Assembly (NCBI RefSeq): GCF_014208035.1
Contig: NZ_JACHMK010000001.1
Coordinates: forward strand, 1,364,001 to 1,428,000
Length of the DNA: 64,000 bases
Origin: Schaalia hyovaginalis
GTDB taxonomy: Bacteria > Actinomycetota > Actinomycetes > Actinomycetales > Actinomycetaceae
Reading direction: 5' to 3'
Part shown: positions 17,068 through 25,421 of the stretch, piece after piece
How the letters are laid out: each line of letters opens with the position of its first letter
Position numbering within the stretch: the stretch's first letter is position 1
Notes under the pieces: model-generated
Databases searched by the model: none
What the model saw: the letters and a program-made list of their open reading frames with translations, nothing else
Told to the model about the DNA's origin: nothing
Made by a program: the position numbers and the translations under genes

Positions 17068-17070
17068 GAT
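17065..17070 (+). promoter_or_regulatory. -10 hexamer TAGGAT overlapping the FKBP stop codon, likely leaderless promoter of hisF
   Basis: TAGGAT lies six bases before the hisF ATG at 17077 and its first three bases are the stop codon of the FKBP gene. Confidence 0.5.
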
Positions 17071-17076
17071 CGGCCC

Positions 17077-17850
17077 ATGTCTGTCGCTCTGCGCATCATC
17101 CCCTGCCTCGATGTCGATGCCGGCCGTGTCGTCAAGGGGGTGAATTTCGAGAACCTCCGCGATGCCGGGGACCCGGTGGAGCTCGCCCGCCGTTACGGCG
17201 GCATGGGCGCAGACGAGATCACCTTCCTCGACGTCTCCGCCTCGGTCGAGGGCCGCGCGACGATGCTCGACGTCGTGTCCGCAACCGCTGAACAGGTGTT
17301 CGTCCCCCTGACGGTCGGAGGAGGCGTCCGTTCCGTCGACGATGTGGCGCGCCTGCTCGCGCACGGCGCCGACAAAGTGGGGATCAATACGGCGGCGATC
17401 ACGGATCCGGATCTGCTCAGCCGCGTCTCGGACCGTTTCGGCGATCAGGTGATCGTCCTGTCCGTCGATGCGAGGCGCTGCCCCCGGGGCGTGAGCACCG
17501 CATCGGGCTTCGAGGTCACGACCCACGGCGGGAAGCGCTCGACGGGCATCGATGCGCTCGAGTGGGCCAAGCGCGCCGAGGCGCTCGGGGCGGGCGAGAT
17601 CCTCCTGAACTCGATGGACGCCGATGGCGTGCGCCGGGGCTTCGACATCGAGATGCTCCGTCTCTTCCGCTCCGAGGTGAAGGTCCCCCTCATCGCCTCG
17701 GGCGGGGCGGGCGCGGCCGAGCACTTCGTCGAGGCGGCGCGCGCCGGCGCGAACGCCCTGCTCGCCGCGTCCGTCTTCCACTTCGGGACGGTGGGGATCG
17801 ACGAGGTCAAGCTCGCCCTCGATCGCGAGGGCTTCGACGTGAGGATCTGA
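17077..17850 (+). CDS. hisF: Imidazole glycerol phosphate synthase cyclase subunit HisF
   Basis: A 257-residue (beta-alpha)8 barrel that takes ammonia from HisH and converts PRFAR to imidazole glycerol phosphate and [37 protein letters not shown] at the N-terminus contains the catalytic Asp (CLDVD), [14 protein letters not shown] is the first phosphate site, LSVDARR holds the second catalytic Asp, and [13 protein letters not shown] the second phosphate site. The length is normal for the family. hisH and hisA are not in the window; hisE and hisG are 32 kb away. Confidence 0.97.
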   Translation: MSVALRIIPCLDVDAGRVVKGVNFENLRDAGDPVELARRYGGMGADEITFLDVSASVEGRATMLDVVSATAEQVFVPLTVGGGVRSVDDVARLLAHGADKVGINTAAITDPDLLSRVSDRFGDQVIVLSVDARRCPRGVSTASGFEVTTHGGKRSTGIDALEWAKRAEALGAGEILLNSMDADGVRRGFDIEMLRLFRSEVKVPLIASGGAGAAEHFVEAARAGANALLAASVFHFGTVGIDEVKLALDREGFDVRI

Positions 17851-17880
17851 ACGCGCGAAGAGAGCCCGGGGCGCCTGTGG

Positions 17881-17886
17881 GACACT
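17881..17886 (+). promoter_or_regulatory. -10-like hexamer GACACT before aroC
   Basis: GACACT lies six bases before the aroC ATG at 17893, where no Shine-Dalgarno sequence is seen; it fits the leaderless pattern but is a weaker match. Confidence 0.3.
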
Positions 17887-17892
17887 GGACCC

Positions 17893-19101
17893 ATGCTCAC
17901 GTGGATGACTGCGGGCGAGTCGCACGGCCCCGCCCTCGTTGCTGTGATTGACGGCGTGCCCTCCGGCTTGGAACTGACCACCGCCGACCTGGAGCGCGCC
18001 CTGGCCCGCCGCAGGCTCGGCTACGGCCGGGGCGCCCGCCAGGCCTTCGAGCGCGACGAGGTCCGCATCCTCTCGGGGGTGCGCCACGGGCGCACGATCG
18101 GATCCCCGATCGCGGTGGAGATCGCGAATTCCGAATGGCCCAAGTGGCGCACGGTCATGGCGGCCGACCCCGTCGATCCCGCGGAGCTCCTCATCGACGC
18201 GGGCACGGGGGACGAGCGCGAGATCGCCCGCAACCGTCCGCTCACGCGCCCGCGCCCCGGTCACGCCGATCTTGCGGGGATGCTCTCCTACGACCTGCCG
18301 GAGGCCCGCCCGGTCCTCGAGCGGGCGAGCGCTCGCGAGACCGCGGCGCGCGTCGCGCTCGGGGCGATCGCCGAGGCGCTCCTCGCGCAGGCGGGCGGGA
18401 TCGAACTGGTCGCGCACGTGGTCGCGGTCGGCCCCCTGCGCGCCGAGGGCGAGCTCCCGCGCCCGCAGGACGCGGAGGCGCTCGACGGGGCGCGGATGCG
18501 GGCCCTCGATCCTCTGACGGATCAGGCCTTCGTCGATCTCGTGGACGAGGCGAAGGTGCAGGGCGACACCATCGGCGGCGTCGTCGAGGTCGTCGCCTGG
18601 GGCGTGCCCGTCGGACTGGGCTCGCACGTCGCGGCCGCGCGACGACTCGATGCCGCGATCGCGCAGGCGGTCATGTCGATCCAGTCGGTGAAGGGCGTCG
18701 AGATCGGGGACGGCTTCGCCCAGGCGGCCCTGCTCGGTTCGCAGGCGCATGACGAGATCCTCAAGAGCGCCGATGGGCGCCTCCACCGCGCTTCGAATCG
18801 GGCGGGCGGGATCGAGGGCGGCACCTCCAACGGCGAAGCGATCGTGGTGCGCGCGGCCTTCAAACCGATTTCGACGGTTCCGAGGGCCCTGCGCAGCGTG
18901 GATCTGGCGACGGGCGAGGAGGCCCGCGGACTTCATCAGCGCTCCGACACCTGTCAATTGGTGCCGGGTGCGCTCATCGTTCAGGCGGAGCTCGCCCTGG
19001 TCCTGGCCGACGCGCTCTTCGCGCACGCGGGGGGCAATTCCGTCTCCGAGATGAAACGCAATCTGACGGCCTACCTCGAGCGAGTGGCGGAACGCGCATG
19101 A
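17893..19101 (+). CDS. aroC: Chorismate synthase AroC
   Basis: A 402-residue flavin-dependent enzyme making chorismate from EPSP. The N-terminal signature is MLTWMTAGESHGPALVAVIDG, with the catalytic His in GESHGP; further conserved stretches are RRLGYGRGARQAFERDEV, RPRPGHADLAG and RASARETAARVA, and the C-terminal RSDTCQLVPGALIVQAELALVLADA region is present. The length agrees with other actinobacterial enzymes. It overlaps the aroK-aroB fusion by four bases (ATGA), so the shikimate genes form an operon. Confidence 0.97.
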   Translation: MLTWMTAGESHGPALVAVIDGVPSGLELTTADLERALARRRLGYGRGARQAFERDEVRILSGVRHGRTIGSPIAVEIANSEWPKWRTVMAADPVDPAELLIDAGTGDEREIARNRPLTRPRPGHADLAGMLSYDLPEARPVLERASARETAARVALGAIAEALLAQAGGIELVAHVVAVGPLRAEGELPRPQDAEALDGARMRALDPLTDQAFVDLVDEAKVQGDTIGGVVEVVAWGVPVGLGSHVAAARRLDAAIAQAVMSIQSVKGVEIGDGFAQAALLGSQAHDEILKSADGRLHRASNRAGGIEGGTSNGEAIVVRAAFKPISTVPRALRSVDLATGEEARGLHQRSDTCQLVPGALIVQAELALVLADALFAHAGGNSVSEMKRNLTAYLERVAERA

Positions 19102-20687
19102 GGGGCCTGGAACTGCCGATCGTCCTCGCGGGCCTTCCCGGGTCGGGCAAGTCGAAGGTCGGACGCATCCTCGCGAAGATGCTCGGCGTGGAGCACGTGG
19201 ATACGGACGATCTCATCGTGGCCGAGGCGGGGGTCCCGATCGCGCGGATCTTCGACGAGGAGGGGGAGGAGGCCTTCCGGCTCCGGGAGGCGCGCGCCGT
19301 CGAACGGGCCCTGTCCCTGCACGCCGTCGTCTCCCTGGGGGGAGGGGCGGTGACGACCCCGCGTGTGCGCGCCCTCCTCGCCGATGCGAGTGTCGTGACG
19401 ATCGACGTCGAGCACGACGAGCTCCTGCGGCGCGTGACCCGCGAGTCGCATCGGCCGCTCCTGCGCGAGGATCCGGAGGGGGCGCTCCGGCGTTTGAGGA
19501 GCGAGCGCGAGCCGTATTACCGCGAGGTCGAGAAGCTTCGTGTCCCCTCGGATTCGGGGCCCGCCGTCGAGGTGGCGGAGAGGATCTTCCGCATGGTCGA
19601 AGGCGTTTTCACGACTGTGCCGGTCGAAGGCGAAGCCCCCTATGACGTGCTCATCGGCAGGGCCATCCCCTCGCGCTTCGTGCGAGAGGCGCTGCGGCCG
19701 GAGGCGACGCGCGCGCTCATCGTTCACGCCCCCGAACTCGATGGCCCCGCTCGGGCTCTGGCCGAGGACCTGCGCGCAGGGGGGCTGAGCGTCCATCTCG
19801 CCTCCCATCCCCGGGGTGAGGCGGCCAAGTCCCTCGAGGTCGTCGAGGGCCTGTGGGGGCTCGCGGGCGAGCTCAAGCTCGGGCGGGCCGACGCCATCAT
19901 CGCAATGGGCGGCGGAGCCACGACGGATATGGCGGGATTCGTCGCCGCGACGTGGTTGAGGGGCATCGATTTCTGTTCGCTTCCCACGACTTTGCTCGCC
20001 ATGGTCGATGCGGCGGTCGGCGGCAAGACCGGCATCAACTCCTCCGCGGGGAAGAACCTGATCGGCTCCTTCCACCCCGCCCGGCGCGTCCTGTGCGATC
20101 TCGAATACCTGAAGACCCTGCCCGAGGCCGAGTTCCGCGCGGGCCTGGGAGAGGTGGTGAAGTGCGGGTTCATCGCCGATGAGGCGATTCTCGAGATCAT
20201 CGGGAGGGCCGATGAGGGGGCCCTCATCGACCCCGCGTCCCCCGAGGTCGCCGAGCTCATCGGCCGCGCGATCGGAGTCAAGGCGAAGGTCGTGTCCGCG
20301 GACCTCAAGGAATCGGGCTTGAGGGAGATCCTCAACTACGGCCACACTTTCGCGCATGCGATCGAACGCTGCGAGGACTACTCGGTGCGGCACGGCGAGG
20401 CGGTCGCGATCGGCTGCGTCTTCGCCGCCCGTCTCGCCCAGGCCAGGGGCATGCTCACCCCCGCCGAGGTCGAGCGGCACATCGCGGCCTTCACGAAGGC
20501 CGGATTGGCGACGACCTACTCGGGCGCGGCTCTGAGCGATCTGACGGATGCCATGCTCTCGGACAAGAAGGTGCGGGCGGGCGCGCTGCGCTTCGTCCTG
20601 CTCGAGGGGATCGGGAATCCCCGGACCGTGAGGATCGATCCGAGTGAGCTCGCGCTCCCCGCATCGCGGATCGGGGTGAAGCGATGA
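19098..20687 (+). CDS. aroKB: Fused shikimate kinase - 3-dehydroquinate synthase (AroK-AroB)
   Basis: A 529-residue bifunctional shikimate-pathway enzyme. Residues ~1-170 are shikimate kinase: Walker A LAGLPGSGKSKVG, shikimate-binding DTDDL, FRLREA, LGGGAV, lid Arg in HRPLLR and Arg in SEREPYY are all present. Residues ~175-529 are 3-dehydroquinate synthase: NAD site MGGGATTDMAGFVAATWLRG, PTTLLAMVDAAVGGKTGIN, and zinc ligands Glu in GLGEVVKCG, His in NYGHTFAHAIE and His in RHGEAVAIG. The frame runs through without interruption. It overlaps both neighbours by four bases. The enzymes catalyse steps 5 and 2 of the pathway. Confidence 0.95.
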   Translation: MRGLELPIVLAGLPGSGKSKVGRILAKMLGVEHVDTDDLIVAEAGVPIARIFDEEGEEAFRLREARAVERALSLHAVVSLGGGAVTTPRVRALLADASVVTIDVEHDELLRRVTRESHRPLLREDPEGALRRLRSEREPYYREVEKLRVPSDSGPAVEVAERIFRMVEGVFTTVPVEGEAPYDVLIGRAIPSRFVREALRPEATRALIVHAPELDGPARALAEDLRAGGLSVHLASHPRGEAAKSLEVVEGLWGLAGELKLGRADAIIAMGGGATTDMAGFVAATWLRGIDFCSLPTTLLAMVDAAVGGKTGINSSAGKNLIGSFHPARRVLCDLEYLKTLPEAEFRAGLGEVVKCGFIADEAILEIIGRADEGALIDPASPEVAELIGRAIGVKAKVVSADLKESGLREILNYGHTFAHAIERCEDYSVRHGEAVAIGCVFAARLAQARGMLTPAEVERHIAAFTKAGLATTYSGAALSDLTDAMLSDKKVRAGALRFVLLEGIGNPRTVRIDPSELALPASRIGVKR

Positions 20688-21232
20688 CGGGTGCTCCCAG
20701 AATCGTGCTGCTCGGCGTTTCCGGGGCCGGCAAGACGAGCGCGGGCAGGATCCTCGCCGAGCGCCTCGGCGCGGATTTCGTCGATGCCGATGACCTGGTC
20801 GCGCAGGAGGCGGGCGCGCCGCTCGCCGAGCTCGTCATCGCGCGGGACCCGCGGCTGGAGCGCTTGAGGCGGTCGGCCGCGCGGCGGGCGCTCGCGCGCC
20901 CCGGCGCGGTCGTGGCCCTCGGTGCGAGCCAGATCGAGGACGCCGACACCGTCGACGGCATTCGCGAGGCCAAGACGCGAGGGGCCTTCGTCGTCGAGCT
21001 CGTCGCCGATACTGCGGAGGTCGCCCGGCGCACGGGCCTCAACCGCCCTCGATCGGTGGGCCTGGGAGCGCCGAGGGCGATGCTGACCGCGATGATCGCC
21101 GCCCTCCATGAGCGCTATGCGGATGTGGCGGATTCGTCAGTGCCAACGGGGGGCGCGGACCCCGCCCTCGTGGCCGATCGGGTGCTGGGGGAGTGTAGAC
21201 TAGCGGGCGATTCCCCGAACAACCGAGATTGA
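20684..21232 (+). CDS. Degenerate shikimate-kinase-like P-loop protein
   Basis: A 182-residue paralogue of the shikimate kinase domain just upstream. It keeps Walker A (LLGVSGAGKTSAGRI), the DADDL segment and the lid NRPRS, but the substrate site is eroded: the FRR arginine aligns with Glu (LERLRRS), the GGG loop reads LGASQ, and the Arg before PLY aligns with Leu (AALHERYADVA). ATP binding may survive, but shikimate phosphorylation looks unlikely. It overlaps aroK-aroB by four bases and is probably co-expressed. It may be a gluconate-kinase-like or nonspecific nucleotide-binding protein, or a regulatory partner. Confidence 0.75.
   Translation: MTGAPRIVLLGVSGAGKTSAGRILAERLGADFVDADDLVAQEAGAPLAELVIARDPRLERLRRSAARRALARPGAVVALGASQIEDADTVDGIREAKTRGAFVVELVADTAEVARRTGLNRPRSVGLGAPRAMLTAMIAALHERYADVADSSVPTGGADPALVADRVLGECRLAGDSPNNRD
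21196..21201 (+). promoter_or_regulatory. -10 hexamer TAGACT upstream of efp
   Basis: TAGACT lies about 40 bases before the efp start, inside the end of the shikimate-kinase-like gene, giving a short conventional leader. Confidence 0.4.
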
Positions 21233-21241
21233 GGTACATCT

Positions 21242-21805
21242 GTGGCAACGACGAATGATCTGAAGAACGGCCTTGTCATGGTCATCGAGGGCCAGCTCTG
21301 GCAGGTCGTCGAGTTCCAGCACGTCAAGCCCGGCAAGGGCCCGGCCTTCGTTCGCACGAAGATCAAGAACGTCCTGTCCGGCAAGACCGTCGACAAGACC
21401 TTCAACGCCGGTATCAAGATCGAGACGGCGACCGTCGATCGTCGCGATATGACCTACCTGTACCAGGACGGCGCCGATTACGTCTTCATGGATCAGTCCA
21501 CCTACGAGCAGATCAATGTTCCGGGTGAGACCGTCGGCGACGCCCGCAACTTCATGGTCGAGAACCAGGACGTCATCGTCTCGCTGCACGACGGCAACGT
21601 CCTTTTCGTCGAGCTGCCCGCGACCGTGGTCCTCACGATCACGCACACCGAACCCGGGCTGCAGGGCGACCGCTCCTCGGCGGGCACGAAGCCGGCGACC
21701 CTTGAGACGGGTTATGAGATCCAGGTGCCGCTCTTCATGGAAGAGGGCACTCGCGTCAAGGTCGATACCCGCGACGGCTCCTACTCCGGCCGCGTCACCG
21801 ACTGA
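21242..21805 (+). CDS. efp: Elongation factor P
   Basis: A 187-residue, three-domain tRNA-mimicking factor that relieves ribosome stalling at polyproline. The domain I tip loop reads [13 protein letters not shown], with the functional lysine in PGKGPA; this proline-flanked loop type is known to work without modification in Actinobacteria and no modification gene is visible here. [28 protein letters not shown] is the domain III signature. The start is GTG at 21242. It overlaps nusB by one base. The order aro genes - efp - nusB is typical of Actinobacteria. Confidence 0.97.
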   Translation: MATTNDLKNGLVMVIEGQLWQVVEFQHVKPGKGPAFVRTKIKNVLSGKTVDKTFNAGIKIETATVDRRDMTYLYQDGADYVFMDQSTYEQINVPGETVGDARNFMVENQDVIVSLHDGNVLFVELPATVVLTITHTEPGLQGDRSSAGTKPATLETGYEIQVPLFMEEGTRVKVDTRDGSYSGRVTD

Positions 21806-22413
21806 TGTCGAAGTTCCGTTTCACTTCCCGCACGAAGGCGCGCAAGCGCGCGGCCGATGTCGTCTTCGAGGCCGACCAGCGGGGGATGGGCCGCAATCCT
21901 GAGGTTCTGCGCGACATCCTCCGCCAGCGCCGCGCGGTGACCGCGGCCCAGACGCCGCTGCCCGAGTATTCGGTGCGGATCGTCGAGGGCGTGGCCGATC
22001 ACCTCCGCAGGATCGACGATCTCATCTCGGCCCGTGCGAAGGTCGCCGGCCTCGACCGGGTCGCGGCGGTCGACCTGGCCGTCATGCGCGTGGCCGTGTG
22101 GGAGATGCTCGAGAACTCCGAGGACGTGCCGGCGGTCATCGCGATCGACGAGGCGATTTCGATCGTGAAGTCCCTCTCGACGGAGTCTGCCCCCTCCTTC
22201 GTGAACGCGGTTCTCGATGCGATCCGCAAGGACATCGAGGCTCCCGCGTGGTCGCGCAGGTCTTCTGAAAGCGGGGGCGCGTCGTCCTCGGCCGGGGACG
22301 GGCCGATCGGGGAGGCCGTCCAGGACGGCGCCGAGACGCCGGTGGCGACCTCGGCCGAGGAGATGTCGGTCGAGGACCTTGAGGAGCTCGACGAGCTGCT
22401 TGGGGAGTACTGA
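21805..22413 (+). CDS. nusB: Transcription antitermination factor NusB
   Basis: A 202-residue protein. The NusB fold occupies residues ~1-145: SRTKARKRAADVVFEADQRG, then VRIVEGVADHLRRIDDLI and LDRVAAVDLAVMRVAVWEML with IDEAISIVKSLSTESAPSFVNAVLD. It binds boxA RNA with NusE/S10 during rRNA antitermination. A further ~55 residues form a disordered Ser/Gly then Glu/Asp-rich tail that ordinary NusB proteins lack or have much shorter. It starts inside the efp stop codon and ends just before a strong hairpin. Confidence 0.95.
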   Translation: MSKFRFTSRTKARKRAADVVFEADQRGMGRNPEVLRDILRQRRAVTAAQTPLPEYSVRIVEGVADHLRRIDDLISARAKVAGLDRVAAVDLAVMRVAVWEMLENSEDVPAVIAIDEAISIVKSLSTESAPSFVNAVLDAIRKDIEAPAWSRRSSESGGASSSAGDGPIGEAVQDGAETPVATSAEEMSVEDLEELDELLGEY

Positions 22414-22424
22414 TACGAAGACGG

Positions 22425-22473
22425 GCCCACCGCCCCGGTGATGCGCAAACCGCGCGTCGCCGGGGCGGTGGGC
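22425..22473 (+). terminator. Intrinsic terminator after nusB
   Basis: A perfect 14-bp stem GCCCACCGCCCCGG (22425-22438) pairs with CCGGGGCGGTGGGC (22460-22473), followed by the pyrimidine-rich TCTTCTGCTTCC. It closes the aro-efp-nusB operon. Confidence 0.85.
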
Positions 22474-22633
22474 TCTTCTGCTTCCTCCTCGGAGGAGGGC
22501 GGTGCGGAGGGCCGGCCGGAGCGTTTCTGCACGTGCGCCGTGGCTGTCGTGAGGATTGCGGAGTAGAGTGTCCCTGAATTTGTCGATTGTCAACGGCTGG
22601 CGCGTGCCCAGTCGTCGAGGTGGAGGATCTGCG

Positions 22634-23275
22634 ATGCCGGGCATCATTCGACTCACGCTGCGCGAGCAGGTGTGGGCGACTCTGCGAGAAGAGATCCTCG
22701 ACGGCACCCTTCCCGCGGGCGCGCGTCTGGGCGAGGTCGAATTGGCGGAGCGCCTCGGGGTCAGTCGCGGGACGGTGCGCGAAGCGCTGCGAAGGCTCCA
22801 GCAGTCCGGCCTGGTCGAAGGCGAGGATCGGGCGGGGCTCAGCGTCGCCCGTTTCGACTCGCGTCAACTGCGGGAGCTCTTCGATGTGAGGGCGGCCCTC
22901 GAGGGGCTCGCCGCTACGACCATCGTGAAGAGCGGGCGCGGTGAGGATGTGGCCGAGCGCCTGGAGAAGCGCCTCCCCGAACCCGAGCGAACCGCGAGCC
23001 TGGCGGAGGTCCTCGACATCGATCTCGGTTTCCATGAGGCCCTGTGTCGTGAAGCGGGCAATGCGACGCTTCTGGAGATGTGGCACGATCTGCAAGATCG
23101 TATGCGCATCGCGGTCATGACCGATCCGGAGGCGCTGAGTTCGCAGTTCCTCGGCAGTGCTTATCACCAGCCGATCGTCGACGCCTTGAGATCGGGTGAT
23201 CCTGAACAGGCGCGGATCACGATGGAGCAGCATATGCACGGTGCTGCGGAGTCCTGGGCGAGCCGCCGGGACTAG
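22634..23275 (+). CDS. GntR-family regulator, FadR/FCD subfamily
   Basis: A 213-residue repressor. The N-terminal wHTH (LREQVWATLREEILDGTL, LAERLGVSRGTVREALRRLQ, then SGLVEGEDR) is a GntR DNA-binding domain. The C-terminal helical FCD domain keeps the metal/ligand residues: Asp and His in DIDLGFHEALC, His in YHQPIV and His in MEQHMHGA. FCD regulators usually sense small carboxylates or sugar acids. The ATG at 22634 follows GGTGGAGG; the open frame extends upstream but without a site. It stands directly before a dehydrogenase/TRAP/transketolase cassette and most likely controls it. Confidence 0.9.
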   Translation: MPGIIRLTLREQVWATLREEILDGTLPAGARLGEVELAERLGVSRGTVREALRRLQQSGLVEGEDRAGLSVARFDSRQLRELFDVRAALEGLAATTIVKSGRGEDVAERLEKRLPEPERTASLAEVLDIDLGFHEALCREAGNATLLEMWHDLQDRMRIAVMTDPEALSSQFLGSAYHQPIVDALRSGDPEQARITMEQHMHGAAESWASRRD

Positions 23276-23488
23276 TCCGCTCGTCTCAACGGCATCGGTG
23301 CTCGGTCCGGTGCGGGCTTCGGAGGCGGCTCCTTCTCCGGGGCTGAAGATCTCCGCGTCAGATGCGTGTTCATGCTGCGTCGCCGAGGCGTGCCTTGTGA
23401 GCAGTTCTTCCGAAGTTCGGACTTTCCTCCGGACAGGCTCGTCGCGCGCCGCGCGGCTCCCGTTCCTTATATGAATCGTGTGATCTGA
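23276..23488. other. Intergenic region without a gene, AT-richer at its 3' end
   Basis: No coding sequence or strong hairpin is supported in this part of the 290-base gap between the GntR gene and the SDR gene. The following bases (23489-23521) hold the promoter and palindrome described separately. Confidence 0.5.
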
Positions 23489-23517
23489 TTGACAGTAGAA
23501 GGTTAACTGCTTACTGT
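23489..23517 (+). promoter_or_regulatory. Promoter of the SDR-TRAP-transketolase operon
   Basis: TTGACA at 23489-23494 is a perfect -35 hexamer; TACTGT at 23512-23517 stands 17 bases downstream as a -10. It lies in an unusually AT-rich pocket, about 50 bases before the SDR start. Confidence 0.65.
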
Positions 23518-23521
23518 TAAC
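23502..23521. promoter_or_regulatory. Palindromic operator candidate (GTTAAC-N8-GTTAAC)
   Basis: Two GTTAAC half-sites, each itself palindromic, are separated by eight bases and cover the spacer and -10 of the promoter. Position and symmetry suit repression by the dimeric GntR/FCD protein encoded just upstream. Confidence 0.55.
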
Positions 23522-23565
23522 AATAACGAGCAAGGGTGCTCGTCATCACGAAGAAGTGAGGATCA

Positions 23566-24342
23566 ATGAGCTACGGCACAGGCATCGGAACAAGGACCGC
23601 CGTCGTCACGGGGGCGTCGTCTTTGAAGGGAATCGGCTTTCACGCCGCCCTTCGCTTCGCGCAGGAAGGATGGGCGGTGGCGATGCTCGACATCAACGCC
23701 GCCGGAGTCGAAAGAGCAACCGCGCAGGTGCGCGAACGCGTCCCAGGCGCCCGGGTCGCCTCATTCGTCGCCGATGTCGGCGACCCGGAGTCGGTCGGAG
23801 CCGTCGCAAAAGCGATCACCGGCTCCGATCTGCCCCCCGTCGGCGCACTCGCGAACATCGCGGGCGTCCCTTCTCCCGCGCGCTTCCTCGATCTGACGCT
23901 CGCCGAATGGAATCGCGTCATCACCATCAACCTCACGGGCTGCTTCCTCCTCTCGCAGGCCCTCGTGCCGATGATGATCGAAGGAGGATACGGGCGCGTC
24001 GTCAACATGTCCTCGGTGACGGCCCAGCACGGAGGCGGCGTCTTCTCGAAGACCTCCTACGCGGCGGCGAAGGCGGGCGTCATCGGCCTCACGCGGGGAA
24101 TGGCCCGTGAACTCGCCCAGTACGGCATCACCGTCAATGCGGTGGCCCCGGGCGTCGTGAACACCGATATCCGTTCCGGGAACTCCGAGGAGAACGAGTT
24201 GGCCCTCGCCGAGGCGGTGCCGCTCGGCCGTCAAGCGGAGCCCTGGGAGATCGCGGCGCTGGTGTGCTGGCTGAGTTCGGAGGACTCCGCATACATCACC
24301 GGCATCACCCACTCCATCAACGGCGGAACCTACATCTGCTGA
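23566..24342 (+). CDS. Short-chain dehydrogenase/reductase
   Basis: A 258-residue classical SDR. The nucleotide-binding motif is VVTGASSLKGIGFHAAL (a TGxxxxxGxG form with two extra residues), with the acidic LDIN after beta-2 favouring NAD(H). NIAGV is the NNAG-type motif, MSSVTA carries the catalytic Ser, and SYAAAKAG the Tyr-Lys pair. GITHSINGGTYIC is the FabG-like C-terminus. It is the first gene of a cassette with a TRAP importer and split transketolase, so it probably oxidises an imported polyol, sugar or sugar acid. The substrate is not predictable from sequence. Confidence 0.9.
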   Translation: MSYGTGIGTRTAVVTGASSLKGIGFHAALRFAQEGWAVAMLDINAAGVERATAQVRERVPGARVASFVADVGDPESVGAVAKAITGSDLPPVGALANIAGVPSPARFLDLTLAEWNRVITINLTGCFLLSQALVPMMIEGGYGRVVNMSSVTAQHGGGVFSKTSYAAAKAGVIGLTRGMARELAQYGITVNAVAPGVVNTDIRSGNSEENELALAEAVPLGRQAEPWEIAALVCWLSSEDSAYITGITHSINGGTYIC

Positions 24343-24377
24343 CCCCCATCCCATCACCATGAGATAGGAGGAAACAC

Positions 24378-25421
24378 ATGCCTCGCTCTCGCCAGATCGC
24401 ACGACGTGCGATTACGGCCGCGGCTGTGACCGCACTCCTCGCCGGTTGCGCCGGCGGTACAGGCCCCCGCAACACCGATTCGATCCGCATCATCCTGGGG
24501 CACGGCGCGGCTCCCGGGAATCCGCGCTCCAATGCGGCGCTCCTCTTCGAAAAGCTCGTCGAGGAGAAGTCGAATGACGCGATCGACATCCAGATCCTCG
24601 GTCAGGAGACCGTGGGATCGGACTCCGAGATGATGATCTCGGTCGCATCGGGCACCCTCGACATGACGATCAACTCGCAGGGCCCCTTCGCGACCTACGT
24701 CCCCGAGGCCGCGCTCATCGGCCTGCCCTTCCTCTTCGAGAACTCCCAGCACGCCTACGCGGTCATCGACTCGAAGAAGATCAGCGGATATCTCGCCGAG
24801 AAGGCTGAAGAACGGGGCTTCCACCTCCTCGGATTCTGGGATAACGGCATGCGTGATCTCACGAATTCCAAGCACCCGATCGAAACCCCTAAAGACGTCG
24901 CCGGCCTCAAGATCCGCACCCCCGACGACACGATGACGATCTCGATCTTCAACGAACTCGGCGCGAACCCCACACCGATGGCATTCGGGGAACTCTACCT
25001 CGCGCTCAGGACCGGTGCCGTTGACGGCCAGGAGAATCCCGTCGTCAACATCAAGAGCTCGAAACTCGACGAGGTCCAGCCGAATCTCGCGGTCACCGGT
25101 CACAAGTACGAGGCGAATCCCTTCGTCATCTCGACGGCGCGCTGGTCGAGGCTCACGCCCGAGCAGCGGTCCATTCTCCAGGAAGCGGCGGACGGGGCCC
25201 GCGCATCCCAGCGCGAGGAGATGAGCGTTCAGACGAAGCGGATCTACGAGGAGTTCGAGCTAAAGCTCGCCGTCACCCACCCGGACAAGGAGGCCTTCCG
25301 CACCCTCAGCGCTCCGGTCTACGACTCCTGGTCCGCGAAGTTCCCGGAGTTCTTCGCAACGATCACCTCCACGGCGGACGAGCTCCGTCCCGAGTACACA
25401 CAAGGGGATGAGGCCAAGTGA
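24378..25421 (+). CDS. TRAP transporter solute-binding lipoprotein (DctP family)
   Basis: A 347-residue extracytoplasmic receptor. The signal peptide ends in a lipobox, LLAGC, with the lipidated Cys near residue 24, as expected for a Gram-positive cell. The mature part has the DctP fold: ILGHGAAPGNPRSNAALLFEKLVEEKS, DMTINSQGPFATYVPE, GFWDNGMRDLTNSKHPI, and the conserved ligand-carboxylate Arg in GLKIRTPD. AFGELYLALRTGAVDGQENPV is a family signature. The Arg indicates a ligand with a carboxylate group, such as a sugar acid. It overlaps the small permease gene by four bases (GTGA). Confidence 0.92.
   Translation: MPRSRQIARRAITAAAVTALLAGCAGGTGPRNTDSIRIILGHGAAPGNPRSNAALLFEKLVEEKSNDAIDIQILGQETVGSDSEMMISVASGTLDMTINSQGPFATYVPEAALIGLPFLFENSQHAYAVIDSKKISGYLAEKAEERGFHLLGFWDNGMRDLTNSKHPIETPKDVAGLKIRTPDDTMTISIFNELGANPTPMAFGELYLALRTGAVDGQENPVVNIKSSKLDEVQPNLAVTGHKYEANPFVISTARWSRLTPEQRSILQEAADGARASQREEMSVQTKRIYEEFELKLAVTHPDKEAFRTLSAPVYDSWSAKFPEFFATITSTADELRPEYTQGDEAK

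Noticed and set aside
16315..19026. 903-codon open frame on the minus strand
   Set aside because: It lies opposite FKBP, hisF and aroC, which are recognised proteins; long antisense frames are a by-product of GC-rich third positions. Same for 57106-59577(-) and 10006-11967(-).
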